From Vicinamibacteria bacterium (lineage in GTDB: Bacteria; Acidobacteriota; Vicinamibacteria; Fen-336): 48,771 nt of DNA. The stretch covers positions 1-48,771 of the forward strand of contig JAICEW010000007.1 of NCBI GenBank assembly GCA_025923995.1, in the 5' to 3' direction. The notes beneath the pieces were generated by a model, which was not told where the DNA came from, searched no databases, and saw nothing but the letters and a program-made list of their open reading frames with translations. Positions 17,290 through 25,080 of the stretch are shown one piece after another (within the stretch, counting starts at the first letter, position 1; every line of letters begins with the position of its first letter). A program made the position numbers and the translations under genes.

Positions 17290-17754
17290 TTGGGCGACCA
17301 GAGCCTCCAGGAGCGGTACTCGCCCGAGAGCATCTGCTTCGGCTGCGGGCCGAAGAGCGCGGACGGCCTCCACATCCGCAGTTTCGTGGCGGGGGACGAG
17401 GTGGTCGCCACCTGGAATCCGCAGCCCCTCTACCAGGCGTTCCCTGGCGTCCTCAACGGCGGGATCGTGGGCACGCTCCTCGACTGCCACAGCAACTGGG
17501 CGGCCATCCACCACCTGATGACCCGCGCCGGCGCCGACAAGGCGCCCTGCACCGTCACCGCGGACTTCCACGTGAAGCTGCGGCGGCCCACTCCGGTCGA
17601 CCGGCCGATCCAGCTTCGCGCGCATGTGGTCGAGTCGAGCGAGGACCGGGCCGTCGTCGAGGCCACGCTCGAGTCCGGCGGCGAGGTGTGCGCGCGGTGC
17701 ACGGGCACGTTCGTGGCGGTCAAGCCGGGCCATCCCGCCTACAACCGCTGGTAG
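17290..17754 (+). CDS. PaaI-type hotdog thioesterase
   Basis: From TTG at 17290 the protein has 154 residues. It shows CFGCGP near residue 17, then the hotdog helix LNGGIVGTLLDCHSNWAAI near 54-72, where the GG-x(5)-D pattern matches PaaI/YdiI thioesterases. CTVTADFHVKLRRPTP and a final GTFVAV strand complete the fold. It would hydrolyse an acyl-CoA thioester, possibly as a pathway safety valve for aromatic CoA esters. CFGCGP near the start is shared with a subgroup of PaaI-like proteins. The TTG is three bases after the previous stop, and the frame has no nearer start. It ends in a hairpin shared with the convergent DUF4349 gene. Confidence 0.83.
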   Translation: MGDQSLQERYSPESICFGCGPKSADGLHIRSFVAGDEVVATWNPQPLYQAFPGVLNGGIVGTLLDCHSNWAAIHHLMTRAGADKAPCTVTADFHVKLRRPTPVDRPIQLRAHVVESSEDRAVVEATLESGGEVCARCTGTFVAVKPGHPAYNRW

Positions 17755-17778
17755 CGGCCGTCTCTAGCTGACGGCCGC
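17754..17778. terminator. Bidirectional hairpin between convergent genes
   Basis: GCGGCCGTC and GACGGCCGC form a perfect 9-bp stem with a 7-base loop (TCTAGCT). It spans the stop codons of the convergent PaaI and DUF4349 genes. No T-run follows on either strand, so it could pause polymerase or block readthrough but is not a textbook intrinsic terminator. Confidence 0.5.
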
Positions 17779-18642
17779 GGCCGCCGCCTTCCGGCGGGCG
17801 CGGGCGCGCTTGAACAGCCTCCACGCGATCCACAGCAGCAGGACCCAGGGCGCGAGGAACACCGTGGCGTAGATCAGCGCCGCGATCGATTCCGCCAGGA
17901 CGCCCAGCGATTCGCGGATCGCGTCCGAGATGGGCGAGAGGACGCCGGCCTCCACGATGGCGGAGGGCTCCTGCAGGGCGACCGTGAGCGTCGAGAGCGC
18001 GATCTGCTGGTCGTAGAACCGCCGCTCGCCCTCCATCTGCTCGATCTCCTCCGTGACGCGGGCCAGCTCGCGCTCGGCCTCCAGCACGTCGGAGAGCTTG
18101 GCCGTGCGCGTGCGCAGGATCTCGCGCAGGCGCTCGGCCGTATCGCGCTTGACGCGCAGGCGCGTCTCCAGGTCCGTGTAGGCCTTGGTCACGTCCTGCG
18201 TGCCCACGCTCTCGCTGCGGACGTCGCCCAGCGCACGCAGCGCCGCGACGGCGTCGTCGAAGCGCGCGGCATCGACGCGGATGGTGAGCGAGCCGTGCCG
18301 GCGGTCCTGCGCGCCGCGCTGGGCCTGCGCCTCGGCCAGGTAGCCGCCGAACGACTCCGCGATCCGCTTCACCTCTCCGGCCGCGTGTCCGTAGTCCTTC
18401 ACGACCAGCGCGACCTGCCCCGTGCGGATCAGCTTGCGCGAGGCGGCCATCGCCTGCAGGCCCGAGGCCTGCGCCGCTCCGGGCGCCGCGCCCGCCTCCG
18501 TCGCGACAAAGGCCGCCTGGCGCGCCGGGGCGACTTCGGGCAGGGCGGCCGCGTCCGACGGGGGCGCGGCCTTCTTCTGCCCGCTGCAGCCGGCGGCCAC
18601 CACTGCCGCCAGCACGACCGCCGCCCATCGCTTGTGGCCCAC
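17764..18642 (-). CDS. DUF4349 lipoprotein
   Basis: From GTG at 18642 the protein has 292 residues. It starts with a lipoprotein signal peptide, lipobox VAAGC at about residues 15-19, so the mature protein is membrane-tethered. Residues about 68-255 fit DUF4349: RTGQVALVVKDYGHAAGEVKRI, GSLTIRVDAARFDDAVAALRAL, then DLETRLRVKRDTAERLREIL with a long coiled coil (ELARVTEEIEQMEGERRFY). A C-terminal membrane segment (LIYATVFLAPWVLLLWIAW) and basic tail follow. The function is unknown; the family is often next to stress or envelope genes. GGGAGGTCGA precedes the GTG. It is probably a separate unit from the CoA genes upstream. Confidence 0.85.
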   Translation of the reverse strand: MGHKRWAAVVLAAVVAAGCSGQKKAAPPSDAAALPEVAPARQAAFVATEAGAAPGAAQASGLQAMAASRKLIRTGQVALVVKDYGHAAGEVKRIAESFGGYLAEAQAQRGAQDRRHGSLTIRVDAARFDDAVAALRALGDVRSESVGTQDVTKAYTDLETRLRVKRDTAERLREILRTRTAKLSDVLEAERELARVTEEIEQMEGERRFYDQQIALSTLTVALQEPSAIVEAGVLSPISDAIRESLGVLAESIAALIYATVFLAPWVLLLWIAWRLFKRARARRKAAAAAVS

Positions 18643-18682
18643 TTCGACCTCCCGTGTGGACCCTACAGTACGCGCGGGCGGC

Positions 18683-19099
18683 CTATTCCCGTGAGCCGGG
18701 CTCCATGGCGGCCACGAACCGCTCGCGCAGCCAGTCGGGCAGGGGCTGGGACTCGAACGTCTTCATGTCGACCACCACCGCGACGTTGCGCGCGCTGAAG
18801 CGCGGCCGCCCGCCCACGAACGCCTCGTAGCGCATCTGCACCGACGAGCGGCCGACGCGCTCGACGAAGAGGCGCATCTCGACGTGGTCCCCGTAGCGCA
18901 CGGGCGCCACGAACTCGACCTCCAGCTTGACCGTCGGGAAGCCCAGGCCCTCCGCGTAGACCTGGGGATACGGGCGCCCGACGTGGCCCACGAAGAAGTC
19001 CTCGAAGGACTCGTGGAGGAAGTTGACGAGGTTGGGGTAGTACGCGATGCCGGCCGCGTCCAGGTCGCCGAAGCGGACGAGGATGGTGGTGGTGAACAT
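18683..19099 (-). CDS. Acyl-CoA thioesterase of the 4-hydroxybenzoyl-CoA thioesterase family
   Basis: A 138-residue single hotdog domain. VRFGDLDAAGIAYYPNLVNFLHE near residues 8-30 contains the Asp expected for catalysis in 4-hydroxybenzoyl-CoA thioesterase (the D-x-G-x-Y-x-x-N region), followed by the VEFVAPVRYGDHVEM strand. It would release a free aromatic acid from its CoA ester. Its place downstream of the creatininase-like and benzoate-CoA-ligase-type genes, 30 bases after the former, suggests salvage of dead-end CoA esters in the same pathway. There is no strong ribosome binding site, so expression may rely on the upstream genes. Confidence 0.85.
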   Translation of the reverse strand: MFTTTILVRFGDLDAAGIAYYPNLVNFLHESFEDFFVGHVGRPYPQVYAEGLGFPTVKLEVEFVAPVRYGDHVEMRLFVERVGRSSVQMRYEAFVGGRPRFSARNVAVVVDMKTFESQPLPDWLRERFVAAMEPGSRE

Positions 19100-19129
19100 G
19101 GAGGGGCGGCCGGCGGCCGCCTGAAGCCG

Positions 19130-19882
19130 TCAGGCCTTGCTGCCCAGGTGCTCCTTCACGGTCATCGACAGCGCCTCCACCAGCGCGTCGAAGAGGTTCT
19201 CCCCCTCCTCCGCAGAGGCCGCGGTCGGATCGCCGAAGTAGGCGTCCTCGCCGCCCGCCTCCAGGAAGGTCTTGGCGCCCTTCTTCATGGCTGCGATCAG
19301 GCCGTCGGTGGGCGGCAGGCTGATGCGCTCGCGCTCGCGCACCTGGTCGGGCGCGGCCGCCATCATGAGCGAGGTCTCGAACGCCCCGCCATGGTCGCCC
19401 TGGCGGTAGGCATCGCCCAGCAGCTCCGCCCACCGCTTCTTGGTGATGTCCGTGAAGCAGACGCTGACGCCCAGCTTGACGGCGTCCTCGACCGCCTTCT
19501 TGAGGCACTCCAGGTGCCGCGGCTCCAGGTGGATGTTGACGTAGCACACCGCGCGGAACTTCTTCGCCGCCGTCACCGCGACGTCGCGCAGCAGGACGGT
19601 CGCGGTCTCCGCCGGCAGGCTCAACGTGCCAGCGAAGTCGGCGCCGAAGTCCGCCACCGTGAAGTAGACCGGCGGCAGGATGAGCGACGACACCCCGCTC
19701 TCCTTGAGCTTGGCAGCGCCGCGGCGCGCCATCTCGGTGGCGATCACGGTGTCGGTCTCGAGCGGGAGGTGCGGTCCGTGCGCCTCGACGGCGCCGACGG
19801 GGATGAGGGCCACCGGACGGTCCTTCATCGCCTCGTCCACCTCGGTCCAGGTCATCTTGGAGGTCACGATGTTCTCGGCCAT
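19130..19882 (-). CDS. Creatininase-family protein with altered central motif
   Basis: This 250-residue protein has the creatininase start LIPVGAVEAHGPHLPLETD (residues about 27-44) with the metal-binding Glu/His and the following Asp, and a later GDHGGAFETSL near 158 that matches the family's ETS metal-binding helix. The central NGHGGN block of typical members is replaced here by VNIHLEPRH, so one ligand or the substrate pocket differs. The family hydrolyses amides and lactams (creatinine, formamides) in a Zn/Mn-dependent way. Placed between a CoA ligase and a thioesterase, it may open a cyclic amide intermediate. This is inference. A perfect palindrome lies just before its start. Confidence 0.78.
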   Translation of the reverse strand: MAENIVTSKMTWTEVDEAMKDRPVALIPVGAVEAHGPHLPLETDTVIATEMARRGAAKLKESGVSSLILPPVYFTVADFGADFAGTLSLPAETATVLLRDVAVTAAKKFRAVCYVNIHLEPRHLECLKKAVEDAVKLGVSVCFTDITKKRWAELLGDAYRQGDHGGAFETSLMMAAAPDQVRERERISLPPTDGLIAAMKKGAKTFLEAGGEDAYFGDPTAASAEEGENLFDALVEALSMTVKEHLGSKA

Positions 19883-19888
19883 GGCATC

Positions 19889-19906
19889 AGAAGGAAGCTT
19901 CCTTCT
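19889..19906. promoter_or_regulatory. 18-bp perfect palindrome upstream of the creatininase-like gene
   Basis: AGAAGGAAGCTTCCTTCT reads the same on both strands and ends seven bases before the ATG at 19882. On the minus-strand mRNA an AAGGAG-like site lies just upstream, so the dyad may be a dimeric operator or an RNA hairpin that shapes ribosome access. No similar palindrome was seen elsewhere in the window. Confidence 0.5.
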
Positions 19907-19963
19907 CTCCTTTCGCGTGCGTTTGGTCTTGGTATCGGGTAGCGATCGCGCCCAGTGAAGAGC

Positions 19964-21505
19964 TTACCTCAGACGCTTGCGGTCGATCTTGCCCCTGTCG
20001 TTCTTGGGCAGGGCGGCCGCGAACTCGACGATCCGGGGATACTTGAAAGGCGCCAGGTGCTTCTTCACGAACTCCTGGAGCTCCCGTGCCAGCGGCTCGC
20101 CCGCGCCGGCCTGGTCGCGACACACCACGAAAGCTTTGGGCTTGATCAGACCTTCGGCGTCTTTATACCCGATCACGGCGGCCTCCGCCACCAGGGGGTG
20201 GCGGAGCAGGCAGTTCTCGACCTCGAAGGGGCTCACGAAGATGCCTCCCACCTTCAGCATGTCGTCGGTGCGTCCCTCGTACCAGTAGCGGCCGTCCGCG
20301 TCCCGGCGCATGTGGTCGCCGGTCACGACCCAGTCGCCCCGCAGGACCTCCTTGGACTTCTCGTGGGCCTGGACGTAGTGGATGGCCGCCGACTCGCCCT
20401 TGACCCAGAGCGTCCCGGCCTCGCCGTCGGGGCAGTCGGCCCCGTCGGCGTCGACGATGCGCGCCTCGTAGCCGGGCACCAGCCGGCCCAGGCTGCCCAG
20501 CGTCACGTCCCCTGGCGCGTTCGAGATGTAGATGTGGAACATCTCGGCGGAGCCGATGCCGTCCAGGATCTCCACGCCGAACGTGTCCTTCCAGCGGCGG
20601 TACAGCTCGGCCGGCAGCGCCTCCCCCGCCGAGAGCACGAACCGCAGCGACGACAGGTCGCGCTCGGCCCCGCCGGGGTGGTTCAGCATGCCGTTGATCA
20701 TGGTGGGCACGGAAGTGAGGATCGTGGGCCGGTAGCGCTCGATCGCGTCGAACAGCGTGGCCGGCTCGCTGCGCTCGCTGAACAGGGCCGTGGACCCGCC
20801 GACCGCGAAGGGGAACAGCAGGTTGGTGCCGGTCGCGTAGCCGAAGAACAGCTTGGGGACCGACAGCGTGACGTCGTCCTCGCGGATGCCGAGCACCTGC
20901 TTCGCGTAGCGCTCGGTGTTCCAGGGCAGGTCCTGCTGCAGGTGGACCGCGGCCTTGGGCTTGCCCGTGGAGCCGCTGGTGAAGAGCCAGATGGCGGGGT
21001 CGTCGCGGTGGGTGTCGGCGTTGACGAGCGCGTCCGGGGATCGCGCGCACTCGTCCGCGAAGCTGCGGTGCGGCCCCGCCTCCCCCACCACGATCAGGTG
21101 GCGGAGGTGCGCGAGCCGGTCGCGCAGCGGGCCGATGCGGTCGAGCGTCGACTCGTCCACCACGGCCACGCGGGCCCGGCTGTACTCGAAGTAGTGGACG
21201 TAGTCGTCGGCCGGGAGCAGCGGGTTCACCATCGCGATGACCGCGCCCACCTTGGCCGCCCCGAACCACGCGAACGCGAACTCGGGCCGGTCGGGCAGCA
21301 CGATCAGCACCCGGTCCTCGACGTCGATGCCCAGCCGGCGCAGCGCGTTGCCGAAGCGGTTGGACTCGGCCTGGACCTGCGCGTAGGTCCAGGACGTGTC
21401 GCGCCAGCGCAGGCAGGTCTGGCCGCCCCGCCCCTCCTCGACGTTGCGGTCGAGGAAGTACCAGGCCATGTTGAAACGCTCCGGGAACTCCATCGGCGCG
21501 CTCAA
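19964..21505 (-). CDS. Benzoate-CoA ligase-family (adenylate-forming) enzyme
   Basis: The 513-residue enzyme has all adenylation motifs: A3 FTSGSTGKPKAAVH near 170, ILTSVPTMINGMLN near 257, A5 GIGSAEMFHIY near 315, A7-A8 WYEGRTDDMLKVGGIFVSP near 418-436, and the A10 lysine in PKNDRGKIDRK near 505. Within the superfamily, FNMAWYFLDRN at the start and ILDGIGSAEMFHIYISN are typical of benzoate/anthranilate-CoA ligases. It would activate an aromatic acid with ATP and CoA. The TTG at 21505 has GGAGG seven bases upstream and overlaps the flavin reductase stop (TTGA). An ATG at 21493 is the alternative. This is the probable entry enzyme for the pathway at 1273-6196. Substrate preference is not settled by sequence. 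Confidence 0.9.
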   Translation of the reverse strand: MSAPMEFPERFNMAWYFLDRNVEEGRGGQTCLRWRDTSWTYAQVQAESNRFGNALRRLGIDVEDRVLIVLPDRPEFAFAWFGAAKVGAVIAMVNPLLPADDYVHYFEYSRARVAVVDESTLDRIGPLRDRLAHLRHLIVVGEAGPHRSFADECARSPDALVNADTHRDDPAIWLFTSGSTGKPKAAVHLQQDLPWNTERYAKQVLGIREDDVTLSVPKLFFGYATGTNLLFPFAVGGSTALFSERSEPATLFDAIERYRPTILTSVPTMINGMLNHPGGAERDLSSLRFVLSAGEALPAELYRRWKDTFGVEILDGIGSAEMFHIYISNAPGDVTLGSLGRLVPGYEARIVDADGADCPDGEAGTLWVKGESAAIHYVQAHEKSKEVLRGDWVVTGDHMRRDADGRYWYEGRTDDMLKVGGIFVSPFEVENCLLRHPLVAEAAVIGYKDAEGLIKPKAFVVCRDQAGAGEPLARELQEFVKKHLAPFKYPRIVEFAAALPKNDRGKIDRKRLR

Positions 21506-22002
21506 GGCAGATCCTCCGGGGCCAGCCGGCGGTAGCCGCGGCCGTGGTAGACGAGCGGCCGACCCTCCCTCACGCGCGCGTCCTCGACGCGCCCCAGGTA
21601 GATGGTGTGGTCGCCGCCCGGCACCACCGTCACCACGCGGCACGTCAGGTGCGCGAGCGCGTCCGGCACCAGCGGCAGGCCCGAGGCGTCTTCGAGGCAC
21701 TCCCCCGCCGCGAACTTGTCGGCGCCGGGGAGCGAGAACCGGCGCGAGACGTCTTCCTGCCCCTCTGCCAGCACGCTCACCGCGAACGCGCCGCAGGCGA
21801 AGCCGTCGTGGGCCTCCGACCGGTTGTCGATGCTCACCAGCACCAGTGGCGGGTCCAGGCTGATCGAGCAGAACGCGGTGACCGTCAGCCCGCGCGGCGT
21901 GCCGTCGCTGCAACGCGTCGTGACGACCGTGACTCCGGCCGCGAGCTGCGAGAGCGCCTGCCGGAAGGCGACCGGGTCTACGGCCAGGGGGGACGAGGTC
22001 AT
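21502..22002 (-). CDS. Flavin reductase-like domain protein
   Basis: This 166-residue protein fits the flavin reductase domain: FRQALSQLAAGVTVVTTR, GLTVTAFCSISLDPPLVLVSID (residues about 38-58), FAVSVLAEGQEDVSRRF and the C-terminal GDHTIYLGRVEDARV with the conserved Asp-His pair. It would supply reduced FMN or FAD to a two-component monooxygenase. No oxygenase component lies in the window, so its partner is elsewhere, or it serves the free-standing OYE at 4847. It is the first gene of a four-gene unit; TAGAAT lies 13 bases upstream of the ATG. Confidence 0.88.
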   Translation of the reverse strand: MTSSPLAVDPVAFRQALSQLAAGVTVVTTRCSDGTPRGLTVTAFCSISLDPPLVLVSIDNRSEAHDGFACGAFAVSVLAEGQEDVSRRFSLPGADKFAAGECLEDASGLPLVPDALAHLTCRVVTVVPGGDHTIYLGRVEDARVREGRPLVYHGRGYRRLAPEDLP

Positions 22003-22015
22003 GAGGGAGGAACCG

Positions 22016-22021
22016 ATTCTA
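22016..22021 (-). promoter_or_regulatory. -10 TAGAAT of the flavin reductase/CoA ligase operon
   Basis: TAGAAT differs from TATAAT at one base and ends 13 bases before the ATG at 22002. It overlaps the last codons of the upstream membrane-protein gene. No Shine-Dalgarno sequence is present in the short leader, and the -35 is not recognisable. Confidence 0.4.
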
Positions 22022-22990
22022 CGCGCTCCGCCGGTAGAGGGCGACCTGGCCGCCCATGAGCGCGAGTCGGAGGAAGATGCGCCCGCCGACCAGGGCCTGG
22101 GCCAGCAGCAGCGAGACCAGCTGCGTGCGATAGCCGCTGACGGGCCAGGCCGCGTCGGCCGCGGCCCACAGCGCGGCCAGCAGGAGCGCCAGCAGGGCGA
22201 CGGCCCCGTAGTGCCCGACGGCGCGGGCGACGTTGCGCAGGCAGAAGCCGACCGAGGAGACGAGCGCGAGCAGGGCGCTCGAGCGCTCCTCGACCACGAT
22301 GACGGCCTTTGCGTAGCCGGCCAGCAGGTGGACGAGCAGCAGCGCCAGCAGGAGCAGCGCGTGGCGGCCGAAGAGCAGCGCGACCGCCGTGTTCTCCGAC
22401 ACCGCCTCGCGCGCCAGCCGGTCGATCCAGGCCGCGAAGGGGACGTTGAGCGCGAAGACGAGCCCGTCCACCGCCAGCACCAGCAGCAGCAGCCGGAGCA
22501 TGCGGCCGAAGTAGAACCCGGACCCGTGCAGCAGGCCCTGCACGCTCCAGCCGGACTCCGGAGCGCGCAGCACGCCCAGCAGTCCGCCGGCCAGGAAGGT
22601 CTGGAGCACCAGGTAGGCGGCGCCCAGCGCGAGCACCAGCGGGTCGGCGTGCGCGCCGCTGGGGGTCGCGGCCGACACGAACAGCCCGGCCGGCAGCACG
22701 CCGCCGAGCAGCAGCTCGAGGTTGCGGAAGACGAAGCCGACCCCGAACAGCGCGGGGCTGAAGTCCGCGGCGAACCCCGACTGCCGCTCGGACCACTCGT
22801 TGTACCAGCCCGCGTCGAACCCGGTGAGCGAGTTCTGCGCCGCGTCGCGCTGGGTGAGGTCGTCCTCCATCAGGGCGGCCAGGGGCACGGCCAGGGCCGC
22901 GGCGGCGGCGAGGTTCACTCCCAGGAGCAGGAGCGCCAGGCCCCAGTTGCGCCCCGCGGCCCGCAGGCCGTCTCGCAGCGCGCGGATCAC
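22019..22990 (-). CDS. Polytopic membrane protein coupled to the M1 peptidase
   Basis: A 323-residue hydrophobic protein from GTG at 22990, overlapping the M1 stop (GTGA). About six membrane segments are visible: WGLALLLLGVNLAAAAALAV, a long stretch near 130 (GAAYLVLQTFLAGGLLGVL), a pair around 175-190 (MLRLLLLVLAVDGLVFALN), ALLLLALLLVHLLAGYA and GAVALLALLLAALWAA. A soluble acidic stretch (LTQRDAAQNSLTGFDAGW) lies between the first two. I do not recognise the family. It has no transporter or enzyme motif. Co-translation with two secreted or periplasmic peptidases suggests a role in their export, regulation or product handling. Confidence 0.75.
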   Translation of the reverse strand: MIRALRDGLRAAGRNWGLALLLLGVNLAAAAALAVPLAALMEDDLTQRDAAQNSLTGFDAGWYNEWSERQSGFAADFSPALFGVGFVFRNLELLLGGVLPAGLFVSAATPSGAHADPLVLALGAAYLVLQTFLAGGLLGVLRAPESGWSVQGLLHGSGFYFGRMLRLLLLVLAVDGLVFALNVPFAAWIDRLAREAVSENTAVALLFGRHALLLLALLLVHLLAGYAKAVIVVEERSSALLALVSSVGFCLRNVARAVGHYGAVALLALLLAALWAAADAAWPVSGYRTQLVSLLLAQALVGGRIFLRLALMGGQVALYRRSA

Positions 22991-25080
22991 CCGAGCACCG
23001 TGTGCAGCTCGAGCAGGTTCTGCAGCCAGAGCAGGAAGCGGGCGGAGAGCTTGAGCGCGGCCCTCCGCGCGACGCCGCTCTCGGCGGTCCAGGAGTTGTT
23101 GGCCGGGTTCACGTCGAGCGCCAGCTTGCGGTCCGGATCCACCACCACGCGCGCGAGCTTCACCGGCTCGCGGTAACGGAACCGGGCCCAGCGGTCGCGG
23201 CCGTCCCAGGTCTCGCGCCGCACGCGGCCGTCGCTCCACTCGACCTGGACCTCCACCGGGAGGCGGACCTCGCCCAGCCGGCGCACCGTCACCTCCGCGT
23301 CGTAGGGGCCCTTGGCGGCGTCCTTGGGCGTGGGCGAGGGCGAGGGCACCGACACGGGCGCGCCTTCGGGGCCATCCACGAACCCTCGCGGCTTGCGCAC
23401 CTCCTCCTCGCGCGCCGTGACCTCGTAGTCGGCGAGCCCGCTGCCGTACCAGGTCTCGTCGAAGAACCACTGCCAGTCGGAGCCGGTGACCTCGTTCACG
23501 ACCGCGATGAAGTCGCGGCTGGTGGGATGCTGGAACCGGAAGCGCCGCGCGTACGTGCGCAGGATGCGCGTCATCGTCGTCTCGCCGACCAGGCCCTCCA
23601 GCGTGTGCAGCGTCAGCGCGGGCTTGTTGTAGCTGTTGAGGTTCCAGGAGTCGGTGTCGAGGTACTGCCAGGTGGGCCGCGCCATCACGTCCGACTGGCC
23701 CGAGCGGCGCAGCTGGGGCAGCGCGTCGTCCACCATCGTCATGCGCACGCCCGGCGCCACCACCGGCCAGCCCGAGCTGCTCCGGCCCGCCAGCCCGAAG
23801 TACCGGCGGGCCCAGCCGCGCGGGCCCAGCGCCAGGTGCGAGGCCTTGCGGTCGTGGTAGCGGTTGAAGCCCTCGTCGAGCCACGCCTCCTCGAACTCGT
23901 TGTTGGCGACCAGCAGGTACCAGAACTGGTGCCCCGCCTCGTGGATGGTCACGTTCTCGGGGCTGTGCAGCACGGGCGGTGAGAAGCGTCCCGCCCCGCC
24001 CGTGATCAGCGTCGGGTACTCCATGCCGCCGGAGGCCGAGGACCAGGACGGGTCCACGACCGTGAGCTGCTCGTAGGGATACGGAGCCGACCAGGCCCCG
24101 TAGGAGCGCAGCGCGATGCGTGCGGCCTCGATGTAGCGGTCTGCGAGGTGCTCGTGCTCGGGCTGAAGCAGCAGCCGGATGTCGACGGGCGGATAGCCCG
24201 CGTCCTCGAAGCGCCCGCGGCGCTCCAGGAAACGGCGTCCCGCCGTCCACGCGAAGTCGTGCACGTCGTCCTGGTGGAAGCTCAGGGTCTCGGTGCCGTC
24301 CGGGTTGTCGACGCGCGCGACCTGCTTCCCCGTCGCGCCGACCACGTGGCCCTTCGGCAGCGTGAGCCGCACGTCGTAGCTCCCGAAGTCCGAGAAGAAC
24401 TCCGACTGCGGATGGAACTGGTGCGCCACGAACCGCCCGCCCTGGGTGCCCGAGATCTTGGGGAACCACTGCACGATGAAGTTCATGTCGTGCACCCAGC
24501 CGGCGCGGCCCGAGTCGCCGTACGGGATGCGGGAGGTCCACCGCAGGCGGAAGCGGGCCGTCTGGCCCGGGGCCACGGGACGAGGGCTCGACACCTCCAT
24601 CAGCGTCCGGTCGTCGGCGTTGGCGTCGTCCGGCTGCAGGAAGCGCCGCGTGGCGGTGACGTCCACCTCGCCCGCGTCGTCGAGGAAGTGGACCAGCTGG
24701 ACGTGCGTGTAACCGTAGGCCCGCTCCGCGAGCGGCCCCGCCGTCTCGCGCAGCGCCGCCCGCCGGCCGCCGCCGCGGGCGGACGTGGACAGGTTGTTGC
24801 GGAACGCGTTCCAGTACAGGTGAAAGGGGAACGCGCTCTGGGGCACTCCGGTCTCGTTGCGCCACGTGAGCGTCAGCTCGCCCTCGATCGTGTGCTGCTC
24901 GGGGTCGAGCCGGGCGGCGATCGCGTAGCTCGCGTTGCGCGCGGACTGCTCCGGCAGCGGTGGCAGCGGGTTCGAGGGCTCCACCGCCAGCGGCGGCAGC
25001 CCTTCCGCGACCGCCTGCGGGCGGGCCGTCCGTCCGGAGAGCGCGAGCAGCAGGAGGGCGGCCGCTGCGCCGCCCCTCAT
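22987..25080 (-). CDS. M1-family zinc aminopeptidase-like protein
   Basis: This 697-residue protein has a signal peptide (GGAAAALLLLALSGRTARP). The M1 core shows SGGMEYPTLI near 358, corresponding to the GAMEN exopeptidase loop, and HEAGHQFWYLLVANNEFEEAW near 383-403, the HEXXH-X18-E zinc site. The N-terminal beta domain starts at YAIAARLDPEQHTIEGELTL. The C-terminal 100 residues (EVTVRRLGEVRLPVEVQVEW, RVVVDPDRKLALD) form the beta-sandwich often found in membrane-associated M1 peptidases. It would trim peptides in the periplasm. The ATG overlaps the stop of the CTD metalloprotease upstream, so the two are made together: an endoprotease outside followed by an aminopeptidase. Confidence 0.9.
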   Translation of the reverse strand: MRGGAAAALLLLALSGRTARPQAVAEGLPPLAVEPSNPLPPLPEQSARNASYAIAARLDPEQHTIEGELTLTWRNETGVPQSAFPFHLYWNAFRNNLSTSARGGGRRAALRETAGPLAERAYGYTHVQLVHFLDDAGEVDVTATRRFLQPDDANADDRTLMEVSSPRPVAPGQTARFRLRWTSRIPYGDSGRAGWVHDMNFIVQWFPKISGTQGGRFVAHQFHPQSEFFSDFGSYDVRLTLPKGHVVGATGKQVARVDNPDGTETLSFHQDDVHDFAWTAGRRFLERRGRFEDAGYPPVDIRLLLQPEHEHLADRYIEAARIALRSYGAWSAPYPYEQLTVVDPSWSSASGGMEYPTLITGGAGRFSPPVLHSPENVTIHEAGHQFWYLLVANNEFEEAWLDEGFNRYHDRKASHLALGPRGWARRYFGLAGRSSSGWPVVAPGVRMTMVDDALPQLRRSGQSDVMARPTWQYLDTDSWNLNSYNKPALTLHTLEGLVGETTMTRILRTYARRFRFQHPTSRDFIAVVNEVTGSDWQWFFDETWYGSGLADYEVTAREEEVRKPRGFVDGPEGAPVSVPSPSPTPKDAAKGPYDAEVTVRRLGEVRLPVEVQVEWSDGRVRRETWDGRDRWARFRYREPVKLARVVVDPDRKLALDVNPANNSWTAESGVARRAALKLSARFLLWLQNLLELHTVLG

